Shown: one piece after another, positions 1-10,690 of the stretch
Position numbering within the stretch: the stretch's first letter is position 1
Layout of the letters: every line of letters starts with the position of its first letter
NCBI GenBank assembly: GCA_032622095.1
Contig: CP136061.1
Coordinates: 221,807,148 to 221,871,147, forward strand
Direction of reading: 5' to 3'
Length of the DNA: 64,000 nucleotides
Source of the DNA: Siphonodentalium dalli
Lineage: Eukaryota; Mollusca; Scaphopoda; Gadilida; Siphonodentaliidae
The notes under the pieces: generated by a model
Told to the model about the DNA's origin: nothing
Database searches by the model: none
What the model saw: only the letters and a program-made list of their open reading frames with translations
Translations under genes and position numbers: made by a program

Positions 1-111
1 AGCAACCTCCATACTTAATTTACTGATAGAGACACTGTACATCGTCATGCTATCTGTGTGGGAGGGACAGAAAATAAAATTCTGGATTCTGGAAGGATAA
101 CTTGAAAGCAT

Positions 112-356
112 TTAACCCTTTATATACTAAATGGATTCTCCCATTCAGGAATAAAAGTATACATTGGAATGGTCTATTAATCATTTGGAGGGGTGTTCGG
201 GAAAATTATCAGACAACAGAAAATGAAAGTGCAGGAGTCATCTATTTGAGAGAAATGTTCAGATAATAAGTTCAACATGGTAGTTTGTTTAACTTATTGT
301 CTGAACATTTGCTAAGGGAACTACTCTTCAATTATATTTAGTGTAGAAAGGGTTAA
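112..356. mobile_element. TTAA-flanked MITE, family P1 (full copy)
   Basis: The element is bounded by TTAA at both ends. Its terminal inverted repeats begin CCCTTTATATACTAAATGG on the left and end CATTTAGTGTAGAAAGGG-like on the right. TTAA target duplication with CCC-type ends is the hallmark of piggyBac-superfamily elements. It has no coding capacity and is a non-autonomous copy. Related copies lie at 1641-1841, 9355-9503, 10691-11155, 25553-25675 and 42542-42812. Confidence 0.75.
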
Positions 357-514
357 TATAACAGCCCTCTTAATTCAGATTGTTTGGCTACCACAATCTG
401 ATACGGCAACCCTTTGTGTGGCCTAGTTTGCTTCAGCAAATGGCTTCAGCATCAATTGCTGATTGGCATAGCCAATATGAGGATTGATATAACCATGAGA
501 TATCTGCACTTATT

Positions 515-653
515 CTCAGGTGCCTAATAATTGTGATGGCCTAATAGTGATGGGTGAGGATTTAGGCAGACTGATTTAGGTTGAAATTAATAATAGTTAT
601 GACCATTTCTCCAAAATTAATAATTGTGGTGACGCTATAATTAGGCACCTGAG
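515..653. mobile_element. Short TIR element (CTCAGGTGCC family)
   Basis: Inverted termini read CTCAGGTGCCTAATAATTGT on the left and the reverse complement, ...ATTAGGCACCTGAG, on the right, about 139 bp in all with no ORF. A second copy sits at 10789-10973. No target duplication is obvious, so the superfamily is not assigned. Confidence 0.6.
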
Positions 654-841
654 TGTACAAATGGACAGATAGAAGAGTGGCTAGACAGACAGTCTGACAG
701 TCAATCCAGTTTACACTGCCTCCATTTCTATTATTATTAATTAATATGCGCAATGATGACTAGAAAACATCATCACACATTATAGTTATTAAATTAGGCA
801 TGATAATGATCTTCATACACCTTTTTAGCCAATCACATCAG

Positions 842-887
842 GATCTTTAATGATGCAACAGCGCAGCTCCCGTCATGAAAGGGTTAA
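842..887. mobile_element. P2 MITE, right-end fragment
   Basis: The segment matches the right terminus of the TTAA family P2 (GCAGCTCCCGTCATGAAAGGG then TTAA), seen in full at 36613-36856 and 20772-21030. The left part is missing. Confidence 0.6.
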
Positions 888-990
888 ACATTTTGAGTTT
901 AAAAAAAAAATTTAATTCATATTTTTTAGATTCAGCTCCTTGATGAATTTAACAAACAGTTTTATTTATTGATTTAAAAAAATTTATTTT

Positions 991-1103
991 AGTCGGAAAT
1001 ATGGCTTGTTGCCATTCATCGGAAAGCTCTCACTACTAAATCCTGAAAAATTACCCATAATTCTGCTTTGGTTAAGGAGTCGATTATTTAGGGCATTACT
1101 GTA
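991..1103. mobile_element. TA-flanked palindromic MITE, family M1 (truncated)
   Basis: It contains the conserved middle and right arm of the M1 family (right end GGGCATTACTGTA). Full copies are almost perfect palindromes flanked by TA, which suggests Tc1/mariner-type mobilisation. Its right end is 33 bp upstream of the acceptor of the first exon in the window, so it replaces the sequence just outside the polypyrimidine tract. Confidence 0.7.
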
Positions 1104-1136
1104 TGATATCTAAATTTACATTCTGTCTGTTTGAAG

Positions 1137-1630
1137 ATGAGCCAGCAAGAAATATAATGGGTTATGGCACCATGATAGGACAGAGACTGAGCCACACACT
1201 GACACTTCTGTCTGGAACATCGGGAGAGTCAGCAGAAGACACAGAATCCATCGATCCTGTCTCGGCTGACGGCTCCGTGTCTTATGACATTCGTAAGATG
1301 GATCAGATTCCATCGAAGGTGCTTGAACATTTCTTCTGCATACAGAGGCCATGTGAGCACCAGCACGAACACTTCAGGGTCGTCGGTAACAGGATCCATG
1401 TTAGTCCTCAGATGTCGTCAGAACTGGGGCTAATAATCCGGGAAGAGACACAGGAGGAGGTGCAGGATGCTTTAGCAGGAGGAGATAACTGCATGATGCA
1501 AGATGAGACTAACGGATCGAGTGTAGACCCAGGAGACGTTTACCCGACTCCTGATCGAGTAGCAGAGCTTAACCCGTATGATATTGCGCGGCTCACTATG
1601 GATGGAACACCTGATGCTCATTCTATTCAG
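1137..1630 (+). CDS. Unrecognised gene, exon n-2
   Basis: The acceptor follows a pyrimidine tract (ttctgtctgtttgaag) ending at 1136; the exon opens with the last two bases of a codon. The donor is CAG|gttaat at 1631. The roughly 164 residues include an acidic, serine-rich start, a Cys/His-rich stretch (FFCIQRPCEHQHEHF) and a second acidic block with EETQEEVQDALAGG. The reading frame stays open to 1726, but from 1641 it is the P1 MITE, so that extension is an artefact. The exon is at least 494 bp with no stop and uses codons more evenly than the AT-rich surroundings. Homology was not recognised. Confidence 0.6.
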
Positions 1631-4600
1631 GTTAATCAATTTAACTCTTTCTATACTGATTTCCCCATTCAGTTCAGGAAAAATGAGCAGCCGACACACA
1701 GGCAAAAAGATAATACAGGGGCATAAGGATTCATTTTCAGTGCCACAGTTTAGGGAAATGTTCAGATAATAAGTTCAACAAAACGATCTATAAGGGGACT
1801 ACTTGTTAATGAGTACATGTATTTAGTAAAGAATGGGTTAAAAGCTGGCATTATAAATATGCCCTACACTGCAGTCTCAGTCTGAGAAACTATAATTTAT
1901 TGTATTTAAAGGTACTCAAAGATTCGATGGTCCCCATATCATCAGATTCCAACAACAACAAAATATTTTGTGACAGTTATCAGAATCGAGTAATTGCCCA
2001 GAAATAACGCTAATCACAGTCCACCACAGGGGGGGGGGGGGCCGGAAAAAAACTGCAGACACAGGGTGCAAAAAACTGTTTTCTTCGGTTTGGGTACCCC
2101 CCCCCCCCCTGACCATTTGCCCCCCCCCCTCCCCCCGGAAACCGAAAAAAACACCGGAACATACAATTCACGAGAAGGTGCTTGGTAACTTAGTTTAGAT
2201 TATTATGACTAAAATGGTCATTGTCTACCAGTAGAACGCAGATTTGTACCTCGATCGTGATGTCATGACATGTACAAACATGTATATTGGTGATCGCAAC
2301 GCTTTGTATGCACTTTAAAAAATGACAACTAGTCATTACCTCGACTTTGAAAAAGATGCAAATGAGATGAGTGAGATACCAGCATATAACTGTTTTCTGA
2401 TACCATTGGAGGAGAAATTGTTTAATACATGGGATAGAACTGCAGTAAAAATTTGCCAGATAAGCGATCGCAGGGTAGAATTCTGCATTCGACTGGTAGA
2501 CACTGACATAGTCGGCATTATTAAGAGGGTTAATGGGGTCAATATCACATGTAAACTAAGACAGTGGTTATCCAAAATTGTTTTAGGTGGATTGTACTAC
2601 TCATGTATATATGATTTGGATATTAAGGTTAATCCATATTCTATAAAATGAGAGAAAATTGAAGTTGTGAGTCTGAAAATACATATTTGAAAAAAAATCA
2701 CATGTAAATTTTTTCCGACAACCCCCCACTAAATGAATAAGGAAAAAATTTACGTGCAAATTTTTGACGCCTAGGTACCCCCCCCACCCCCTGGTACGTT
2801 GTGTCCCGCAGTTTTTTTCCGCCCCCCCCCCCCCCCCTGTCCACTATAGTATAAAATAGCCAAAAACCTGATATTTATCAACATTTTGGTCAACAAAATT
2901 TTTCTGGTTTCTCAATATGACACAAAAAAGCCTCTTGATTTTAGAGTTATCCATCTTCATCCGCAATTTGGTCCAAGACCGTCTTCTCATTGTCTATTTA
3001 TTGGGCTCTTAAAATTATCGGTGATGAAAAATAATAGATTTCAAACATTGATATCTGATCACTCTTGCTCTGATGGGTGGGTTCCTTGACTCGAATCAAA
3101 TATTTTTTACACCCGAAGCCAGTGAAATAGTAACTTGCGAGCATTAATTCGGATTATGCATCTTTAAATGTACATACACCACAAAAAATGGTTTCTTTTA
3201 TCCAGGTATGCATATAAGATGCAGTATGCAAATTGAGCTACTGAGTTGCATCATTTCCAGGAAGAATAAACTGTTTAATCTGAAGATAAAATGTTGACTG
3301 CCACATGCGAGTTACATGTATCTCGTACTGTTTGCATACATGTAATTGAAGGAAGTCGCCAGTCAGCATGCTCAAAGAATTATAATATCCTGCAATATAA
3401 AGTCTGAGAATCATATCTACTGTATAGTGTGCTGTCACAAGTGTCTCTTTTAAAAAAAATACTCAGTAACATAGACACAACATGTGCATGAACTCCACTT
3501 TATTCATATTGAGAAGCATTACTTTCACATAGCAAATATTATTAATTCCAAGCCAAAAGTCTTTTAAAATAATTAAGATTATTAAATAGAATAATAGCTA
3601 TTTTATAATGAAGACAAACTGGCATTTTCAAATGTTTTTCTCAGATCAGATTTAATACTTTGCTCTCGAGTGGCAAATTATTGAAATAATAGTGATGGCC
3701 AAATAATATTATTATAGGATCATAAATATCTTTGCCCAATTCCTATGTTAAAACTTAATGAACAAGGGGTACGCATCTAAGATGCTATGTCGAGTTTATT
3801 GGCAGTCGAAAAAAATTTCCAAAAAGTCGGACAAACCTGGTTTTCGAACTTGTCCGAGATATTGTTGCAAGAGACTCATATATCAAATATGTTTTGAATC
3901 AGTTAATATTTAATTGAGTTATCGCACTAACAGTGAAAAACATGCTAAAAATAGACAAAATAAGGTCCATAACTCCGGGGGGAAAATTTGGACAAACCTG
4001 GTTTTCGAACTCATCCGGGATATTGTTGCAAGAGACTCATATATCAAATATGGTTTGAATCAGTTAACTAATATTTGATTGAGTTATCGCGCTAACGGTG
4101 AAAAAAATGCTAAAAATAGACAAACTAAGGCACATAACTCCGGGGAAAAAAATCGGACAAACCTGGTTTTCGAACTCGTCCGAGATATTGTTGCAAGAGA
4201 CTTATATACCAAATAAATGGCAAATATGGTTTGAATCAGTTAATATTTAATTGAGTTATCGCGCTAGCGGTGAAAAAAATGCTAAAAATAGACAAACTAA
4301 GGCCCATAACTCCAGGGAAAAAATTCGGACAAACCTGGTTTTCGAACTCGTCCGAGATATTGTTGCAAGAGACTCATATATCAGATATGGTTTGAATCAG
4401 TTAATATTTGATTCAGTTATCGCGCTAACGGTGAAAAAAATGCTAAAAATAGACAAACTAAGGCCCATAACTCCAAGATATTGTTGCAAGAGACTCATAT
4501 ATCAAATATGGTTGTAATCAGTTAATATTTTATTGAGTTATCGCGCTAACAGGTGATAAAATTGCAAAAAAGTCATCAAAGATGGATAACTCTTGTCAAA

Positions 4601-7600
4601 AAGTTCGGACGTGACCCATTTTCTACAGGCAGTAAATAGTCATTGGGATCAACTAACATACCAAAATTTGTTTTGAATCCGTTCTCAAATGTCAAAGTTA
4701 TAAGGCATTCTTTAGGTCCGCCCGCCAGCCGCCCGCCCGCCAACCGTCCCTCGTCAAACCATAAGTCGAATTTTTGAAAAACTCGACTAAAAAATGGAGA
4801 TATCTAACGATGTTCACCTCATTAAGGAAACAACAGTAGTAACAGTTCTGAGTGACGTCAGATACTTCAGGGGTTAACATAACTTATCATCAGACCTGAA
4901 AATAGATCAGGTTTTCCCAGTGACGTTCAACGTCCGTCACAACGTCTTGCCCAATCAAAACCTGTTTCATATAATAAGACAATTATCGCATTGGTTTTTT
5001 GGTTGACACAAGGAATTGTCAACCCTTGGAAGTTTTTTATTCACTTCGGCCTGTGGCCTTGGTGAATTTTGGCTTTCTCATGTCAACCTCGAAACAGTGC
5101 GATAATTGTATAATGATGACCCAGTGCACATTTTTAATTGAAATTAATAAAAAAAGTGCAAAATAATAGTTATGGCACACGTACATCTGTGGAAGTTGTT
5201 GGAAGCATAATATAATTTTAATCTGACAACACAAATGCCACTATACTCCTATGTCAATGTCATGGCTACTGTGTCTCTCATATACCTAGTTGGTACTTGA
5301 GTCATTGTGGGTTGTTGTTGAACATATTTTATTGTGACCCACAATATATAATATAATTTACACATATTATAAATATACAGAGAAGGTTGGGAATAGAGGA
5401 TCGGAGCACAAGTTAAGGAACTTATCAGATCTCCTCTCCTCTGGTATTCAGCTGCTAATAGATGTAATATATTAAGAGATTGTTTCAAAAGTTTGCTGTT
5501 TAATGCACGTGGCTGCTGCTGTGGCTATTGGTGTGGTTATGGTCTCACGTTTGGCGAGTAGGATACAAATTTGGTTTGAGGTCATTGGGGATGATTTGGT
5601 CACTACAAAATGTTATAACTTAGTGGCTGTCTTTATTTATTAAACTTCGGTATCTTATTAGACTAATGGGACTAATGAGGTCCCCAGAGGGTGAATTTAG
5701 TGATGCTACCTCACATAGTGGGCTAGCATCACCAAATTCACCCTCTGGGAACCTCATTCTGCTGAGGTGTAAGCAGAATGAGGTATACAAATGACAGACA
5801 CCCTATTTCAAGGCTTGCCACTGTAACTTAAGGGGTTTCCACCCACAGCCAGCTATATCTAATAGTGGCCTATTAAAAGTTGAGTGGACAAGCCTGCATA
5901 CTAACATTTGTATTGATTGGGCTGGTTCTTCATTATAACAGTAAATGGCTTCTTGTAAATTGCTTCTCACAATTTTCCACCACACAACTATCATTCTGTT
6001 AACATTCTTGAAGCAGTGTTGCTCTCATTATATAGTCATTCGAACCAAAGTAGTTTTCTGTTTTGCTCCATCTAAACTTTCCACATCTGGAGATAGGCTA
6101 TGCATGGAAAACCCTTAAACAATGTTTAAATAAAAATGTTTTTGATATGCAAATTCTAATTATTGGAGAGTTATTAATAATGATAAAAGAAGAAAATTTA
6201 TCCATTTTTGCATTTACTTGTAGATGATAGTTGTCTTACAGACTTGTATAAAAGTTATATTATGTCACATGAACCCACTTTGAAGGCCTTGAGTCCCTTT
6301 AAAATTAATACATAGAATAACAGTTATTTTATAACAAAGTGGCATCTTCAAATGTCTTTCCTTAGATCAGATTTAAAATTTTTAATATCACTATGGAACA
6401 AAAATGAATTTTATTGTCTACATGTATGTAACCTTAGCTGCAGTAACAGACAATATCTTAAATTTTTAGATCATTTAGATTGAAGAGAAATATAATTATA
6501 GATATAAACTTACAGGAACAAGAAGAGCGAGACATAATCAGCATACTGCAATCTGGAGTTGGTTCTGGAGGACAAACATCTCATCCGCAATCTCCACACA
6601 TGAGTGAAGAGCAAAATCTTACAACAGAGAATGTCAGTGAAAGCCTAGATTATGAGGTCTCATTTACGGCCCCTGGAAATCAGACACTTCTGGAATATCT
6701 GGGTCTAAATTCGCCACCAAGTTCCAAAGCCAATAGTGAAATACAGGCAACGAGTGACTCTGGAATGGACTCTGTTTCCGTTAATAGTGATGAGAGCTCT
6801 GCTCACTGTTTCAACATCACTGATATCTCATTCCTAGGACCTCCTTGTGCAAACTCCAGTTTCCTGTTACCGAAACCCAATCACCATGGAGACGAATTAT
6901 TAGTCATTGAACTGTCAGATTCGAATCCTGAATTGGGTGAATTCAATCTATGTCGGCAGGTAGGCTCTCCGGAGTATGAGGTTGAGGAACCGCCATCCGA
7001 TGCCATTATGGCCTGGGTTCCGAACATTAGAGACCGTATTATGAACACAAGTTATACAGAACATCTCAACAATAGCTTCCAACAGATAACCAAGGAATTA
7101 CCACAGGCGGTGAAGGATCTGGCTGATTATCAGACGAGTGTAGAGCTATATAACACGGTAACTTACTGTGATGCCCTAAATAATCAACTCCTTAACCACA
7201 GCAGAATTATGGGTAACTTTTCAGGATTTAGTCGGAAATATGGCTTGATGCCATTCATCGGAAAGCTCTCAGTGAGAGCTTTCCGATGAATGGCAACAAG
7301 CCATATTTTCGACTAAATCCTGAAAAATTACCCATAATTCTGCTGTGGTTAAGGAGTTGATTATTTAGGGCATTACTGTAGCGCTATAATTCATTACCAT
7401 CAGTTTAAATGATCTGGCTTTTTTATAATTACTTCAATATATATTTCAGCAGAATATTAAGTATATCAATATATACAGCGTTTCCTCTATACCGTCAGGA
7501 GGTCCCCTTGACGGCCCCGTTCACCTCCTGCCATACCCCAGGACATACTGCATGTCTATAACTTTTAAAACTTCTGAATTTTGTTGGAATAGTACTAAGG

Positions 7601-9327
7601 AATATTAAAAGGTGAATTTATTTTATATCTTGTGAGTGTACACATGTACTCTAAACGCGTTGTTATACAGAAAATTTAAACAGGAAGTGATCGGAACTGA
7701 CATCGTCAGAAGCTATGCCTTTGAGGCTGGTTAGTTACGGTTAGTACCTGGTTACGTTATGCAAAAGAGCAGTATTTTAATCGTACCTGTCATGTTTTAT
7801 ACCGCAAAATATACTGTTCACTTTGTAATAGAGCGAGAGAGAAATGTGGGAGTAGCCGCACCGGGCATCAAGGCATCTTACCACTGCCCACAAAGAATAC
7901 TCATCGGCCAGATATGTAATCAGCCTTCTATATTTACACTGCAGCTGCTAAAATATATTCCGATACGTTATGCATCCGTAATATCTGCTGGGTCTTCCAC
8001 AGTGAGTCTTTTAACATTAACGAGCACGTTTAACTCGGGATTCAAATTACTGGTGTTCTGTACTTCGTAAATTAATTTATATCTAATAAATTTACTAGTT
8101 TTAAAGTTACAGGTACATGTATAAGGTTTGATAGCTTGGCACTTGGGCAGAAATGGAACAAAACAATCTGCCATTTCTACTCTCACACGATTCTATTGGC
8201 CGATATAACGAAAGTAGTTCAACCAGTGCTAAAACAGGCTACTTTTACCTGGATTTTTTCCCTTGACGGATACCGGCCCCATTCCCCAACCCCCTAGCGG
8301 AAACCCTGATATATTGCTGCTGCTATTGCACGTATTTTATGAAAACCATTTGTAAGTATTTTATGTAATGAATGACCTATTTTGATCGCCTTAACATAGT
8401 ATGTCGAAACGAATATTTGAGACCTGAAGATTATATGTTGTTATAAGACTCACAGTCTCACACATATGTAAAACATATTTTCCAAATCCCATTTCCAATG
8501 AATCAAGGATCATCTAAATAATATTGCAGGGTAATTAATTAATGTAATGCAAGACTACCAGTACAAACTATCAGCTAATTTCAGACCAAAACCAAAGCAG
8601 ATTCAAGAAAAACTGCAAAAAAAATTGCCCAATCGGCCTCTGTGCCATGTTTTAAAAAAATTTACCGGAAAATGTAGGAATACAAGGTACGTAGGACAAA
8701 GTTCTGCATGTTGCAAAAAAAATTTCAAAAGAGGGCGATAACTCAACAAAAAAGTCTGCCGGACCTCATAATTGCAGGTGCACAGGTTCCCGTGGTACTA
8801 AATATCTGTGCCAAGTATCCAAACATTTGACCGAAAAATGTAGCAATAAAAGCTTGGACAAAATTGTGTCCACAGACATGTTGATTCCAGTATATCCCCC
8901 CCCCCCCCCCCACAACACGTTGCAGGGGTATATAGTTAATTATCTTATTATCTACATACTTAATTTTAATTTTCAGACACTCTTAGAAGTCACAGCATCA
9001 TTTATTGTTAAAAAGGTGGTGACCAAAGCTCTGGGAATCGTTGGAAACTATATGAAAACAAAAGAATACTCTCAGGGCGAATGGTTCAACATTTCGAATA
9101 ACTCTTCTGGTGTACATGCAAATGACAGTGGAGAGAATAGCTTACATGTAGAGGCAGGAATGTTCCCATCAGCGTATCAATACAATGATTACGACATCAA
9201 CAGATTTCTCAATAATATTGATTTCTTGCAACAGCCAGTTGACCACAGTTTATATGACTTGCCACCAGGAACTGGACATGGAGATGACGTTTCAGAACTT
9301 ATAGGATTGAATATTCCTATTTTATAG
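1137..9327 (+). CDS. Three 3'-terminal exons of an unrecognised gene
   Basis: Three open segments are bounded by consensus splice sites and join without a frame change: 1137-1630, 6516-7157 and 8977-9327, with stop TAG at 9325-9327. Both exon junctions are phase 0. The chain gives about 494 residues; upstream exons must lie before the window because the first segment begins mid-codon at an acceptor. The protein is mostly acidic, serine- and asparagine-rich and probably disordered, with no signal peptide or membrane span visible. The only structured-looking part is an amphipathic helix at the start of the last exon. I do not recognise the family. An anchoring or scaffold role is possible from the helix alone, but that is inference. 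Open frames run past the donors into repeats, so the splice sites, not the ORF ends, define the exons. Confidence 0.6.
1641..1841. mobile_element. TTAA-flanked MITE, family P1
   Basis: It begins TTAACTCTTTCTATACTGAT and ends with an inverted TTTAGTAAAGAATGGG then TTAA, with the internal P1 block (ggaaatgttcagataataag) present. Its left TTAA is 8 bp inside the intron, immediately after the splice donor at 1631. Confidence 0.7.
2027..2839. mobile_element. Element with homopolymer-G terminal inverted repeats
   Basis: The left end is CAG followed by a run of G then CCGGAAAAAAACTGC. The right end is the inverse, GCAGTTTTTTTCCGC followed by a long C run and CTG. Flanks are TCCACCA on the left and TCCACTA on the right, a possible imperfect 7-bp target duplication. 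The CAG termini suggest a hAT-like element but the superfamily is not proven. A second pair of C runs lies just inside each end. An open frame of 109 codons (2322-2651, +) lies inside; it matches nothing I recognise and may be chance or a remnant. Confidence 0.5.
3789..4791. repeat. Tandem-core element, about 165 bp unit, pearl/Helentron-like
   Basis: About five degenerate copies of a unit (core words: gtccgagatattgttgcaag, gagttatcgcgctaac) start near 3852, 4013, 4179, 4349 and 4475. The block is enclosed by inverted TCGAGTTT/AAAACTCGA at 3790 and 4780. It ends with a short (CCGCC) run and a cgtccctcgtcaaacc tail. A subterminal inverted repeat, tandem core and short tail is the plan of the pearl-type non-autonomous Helentrons of bivalves. 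The small open frame across it is a repeat artefact. Confidence 0.6.
4800..5670. other. No gene seen
   Basis: This intronic stretch of the + gene is AT-rich. Short open frames on the - strand (about 5037-5488) show no family similarity or splice context that I can defend. Confidence 0.5.
5674..5815. mobile_element. F-family palindromic MITE, truncated
   Basis: It carries the F-family palindrome (AATGAGGTCCCCAGAGGG ... inverted) and the right terminus ending in CAAGGCTTG. Complete copies at 9558-9811, 19910-20219 and 36948-37406 have 8-bp target duplications; here the left end is missing. Confidence 0.65.
6516..7157 (+). CDS. Unrecognised gene, exon n-1
   Basis: The acceptor is cttacag|GAACAAG (exon starts 6516, phase 0) and the donor is ACACG|gtaact (exon ends 7157, phase 0). 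The 214 residues begin EQEERDIISILQSG. They continue through Ser/Asn-rich acidic sequence (SGMDSVSVNSDESS) and hydrophobic-acidic clusters such as TLLEYLGL and DELLVIELSDSNPE, and finish with a probable helix (AVKDLADYQTSVELYNT). The frame stays open to 7289 only because it runs into the M1 MITE. Phase agreement on both sides supports the model. Function unknown. Confidence 0.6.
7164..7380. mobile_element. M1 palindromic MITE (full copy)
   Basis: This is a near-perfect inverted repeat of about 217 bp flanked by TA. The left end is TACTGTGATGCCCTAAATAA and the right end is its inverse ending GGGCATTACTGTA. The arms meet at CTCTCAGTGAGAG near 7270. TA target sites and TIRs of this kind indicate Tc1/mariner-type mobilisation. 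The insertion begins at intron base 7, directly after the donor at 7158. Confidence 0.75.
7476..8308. mobile_element. hAT-like non-autonomous element
   Basis: Termini are CAGCGTTTCCTCTA on the left and TAGCGGAAACCCTG on the right, an inverted pair with the CAG.G ends typical of hAT elements. Inner inverted motifs are accgtcaggagg... and ccttgacggataccgg. Flanks are AT repeats (atatata/atatatt), so a clean 8-bp duplication cannot be read. No transposase ORF is present. Confidence 0.55.
8540..8920. repeat. Weak dispersed-repeat fragment with poly-C tract
   Basis: The stretch holds phrases typical of the tandem-core elements elsewhere (gagggcgataactcaac, gtaggaatacaaggtacg) and a run of C at about 8898-8911. 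No termini are recognisable. Confidence 0.3.
8977..9327 (+). CDS. Unrecognised gene, terminal exon with PKA RII-type helix
   Basis: The acceptor is taattttaattttcag|ACACTC, with the exon starting at 8977 in phase 0. The exon encodes 116 residues and a TAG stop at 9325-9327. Its first 25 residues form an amphipathic helix, with ASFIVKKVVTKALGIV matching the spacing of small hydrophobics in the RII-binding motif of A-kinase anchoring proteins (A..IV..VV..A). The rest is hydrophilic, with NISNNSSG and a proline/glycine-containing acidic tail ending in GLNIPIL. The open frame extends upstream to 8827 through a poly-C tract, but that is intron. A role in PKA anchoring is inference from one motif. 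Confidence 0.6.
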   Translation, partial: TLLEVTASFIVKKVVTKALGIVGNYMKTKEYSQGEWFNISNNSSGVHANDSGENSLHVEAGMFPSAYQYNDYDINRFLNNIDFLQQPVDHSLYDLPPGTGHGDDVSELIGLNIPIL

Positions 9328-9354
9328 CACTGGCTTGTTCGGAATAATATCATC

Positions 9355-9503
9355 TGAACCCTTTCTATACTGAATGGATTCTCCCACCAAGTGTGCATTG
9401 GAATGGTCTAACAGACGACAGATAATAAAAGTGCAGAAGGAGCCCTATTTTTGGAGGGAAATGTTCAGATAATCAATGACTATTTAGTATAGAAAGATTT
9501 TAA
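9355..9503. mobile_element. P1 MITE fragment in the 3' UTR
   Basis: It contains P1 left-end sequence (CCCTTTCTATACTGAATGG) and a right end (TTTAGTATAGAAAG) followed by TTTTAA. It lies about 30 bp downstream of the stop codon at 9327. It contains AATAAA at 9424-9429, the nearest canonical polyadenylation signal. Confidence 0.6.
9424..9429 (+). terminator. Candidate polyadenylation signal of the + gene
   Basis: AATAAA lies 97 bp after the stop codon, inside the P1 MITE. No better signal is closer; an ATTAAA occurs near 9514. Confidence 0.35.
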
Positions 9504-9557
9504 ACTTCATAAATATTATATTAAAAGGGCAGGCCCTGTTTGCATACCTGAAATCAG

Positions 9558-9811
9558 CAAGCCTTGAAATAGTGTGTATGTCATTTGCAGAATGAGGTCC
9601 CCAGAGGGTGAATTTAGTTATGCTACCCCGCATAGCGGGCTAGCATCACCAAATTCACCCTCTGGGGACCTCATTCTGCTTACAACTCAGCAGAATGAGG
9701 TTCCCAGAGGGTGAATTTAGTGATGCTAGCCCGCTATGCGGGGTAGCATCACTAAATTCACCCTCTGGGGACCTCATTCTGAAAATGACAGGCACTCTAT
9801 TTCAAGGCTTG
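9558..9811. mobile_element. hAT-type palindromic MITE, family F
   Basis: Termini CAAGCCTTGAAATAG / inverted ...TATTTCAAGGCTTG are flanked by a perfect 8-bp duplication, GAAATCAG at 9550-9557 and 9812-9819. Inside are two palindromes built from AATGAGGTCCCCAGAGGGTG and its inverse around ATGCTACCCCGCATAGCGGG. The 8-bp duplication identifies hAT-type mobilisation; the element is non-coding. Confidence 0.85.
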
Positions 9812-9819
9812 GAAATCAG

Positions 9820-10690
9820 TGAAAATTAGTATAATACATTGTTTGGAAGCCATTTTGTGTTAGATTTCATATCATCATATCTCCAAACTTGCAGATGAGT
9901 CGTGTAAAAAGTGTTGTCTTCGTAGGTTTTTCAAGAATTATCTAACCAGGAAATGCACTAACATATGAGATAACTTTCTGCGTCTTTCCACGTGCGCACA
10001 TTTTATTTAAAAGTTCAAATCATACGTTCATTAGATACACAGTTATGGAAAATTTGTATATTCCTTCAATTTGTGTACTTAAACAATACATATATTAACG
10101 ATGAGATAGGACTGCAAGGATATTTACAGTTTTAAAAAATGCGCACAGAAAGGTGCAGAAGGTTATCTCATATGTTAGCGCATTTCCACAATAGACAACT
10201 CTTGAAAAACATACAAAGACAACACTTTCAGCATGAGTGGTAGTATGAAAATATGTACATTGTTTTTGCATTTAAATGTATATATCTATATTGTAATTAT
10301 AAAAATTCACTTTGTTCTAAAATCATATTGGTTTCAATGTAAATGAGGTCTGCGTAAACATACACTCAGAGTCATACTGAAGGCTTCCCCCAAATACGTC
10401 AGATCACATTACGTTTATCTCTTCAATTGGACACTTTTATAATCTTGGGGCTACTATTAAATAGTAAGGTCCGATTGATGCTACTGATCAATGTAAAATC
10501 GCGAGGTTTGGAAATTAGAAGGTTACTACAAGTAATCATACCCACTATTTATATGTGGGTCTGTAATTAACTTAGACTGGAGAAAAAAAAAGAAAAGAAG
10601 ATATATAACTAAGCTACGTTTAGGACTAAGTCATATGTCATTTATTTCAAATGAGCTTTCCAACGATGTCAGTATACTATTTTTGACCAA
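9820..10690. other. No gene seen
   Basis: Intergenic. It contains an imperfect inverted pair (tcaagaattatctaaccaggaaatgc... near 9930 and tttccacaatagacaactcttga near 10185), plausibly an old element of about 270 bp. Confidence 0.35.

Noticed and set aside
1631-1769. Coding extension of the first exon beyond 1630 and a second overlapping frame
   Set aside because: The sequence from 1641 is a P1 MITE found elsewhere; the CAG|gttaat donor precedes it and the phase matches the next exon.
4251-4517. 88-codon frame in the 3.8-4.8 kb array
   Set aside because: The peptide itself repeats with the 165-bp unit; it is non-coding tandem repeat.
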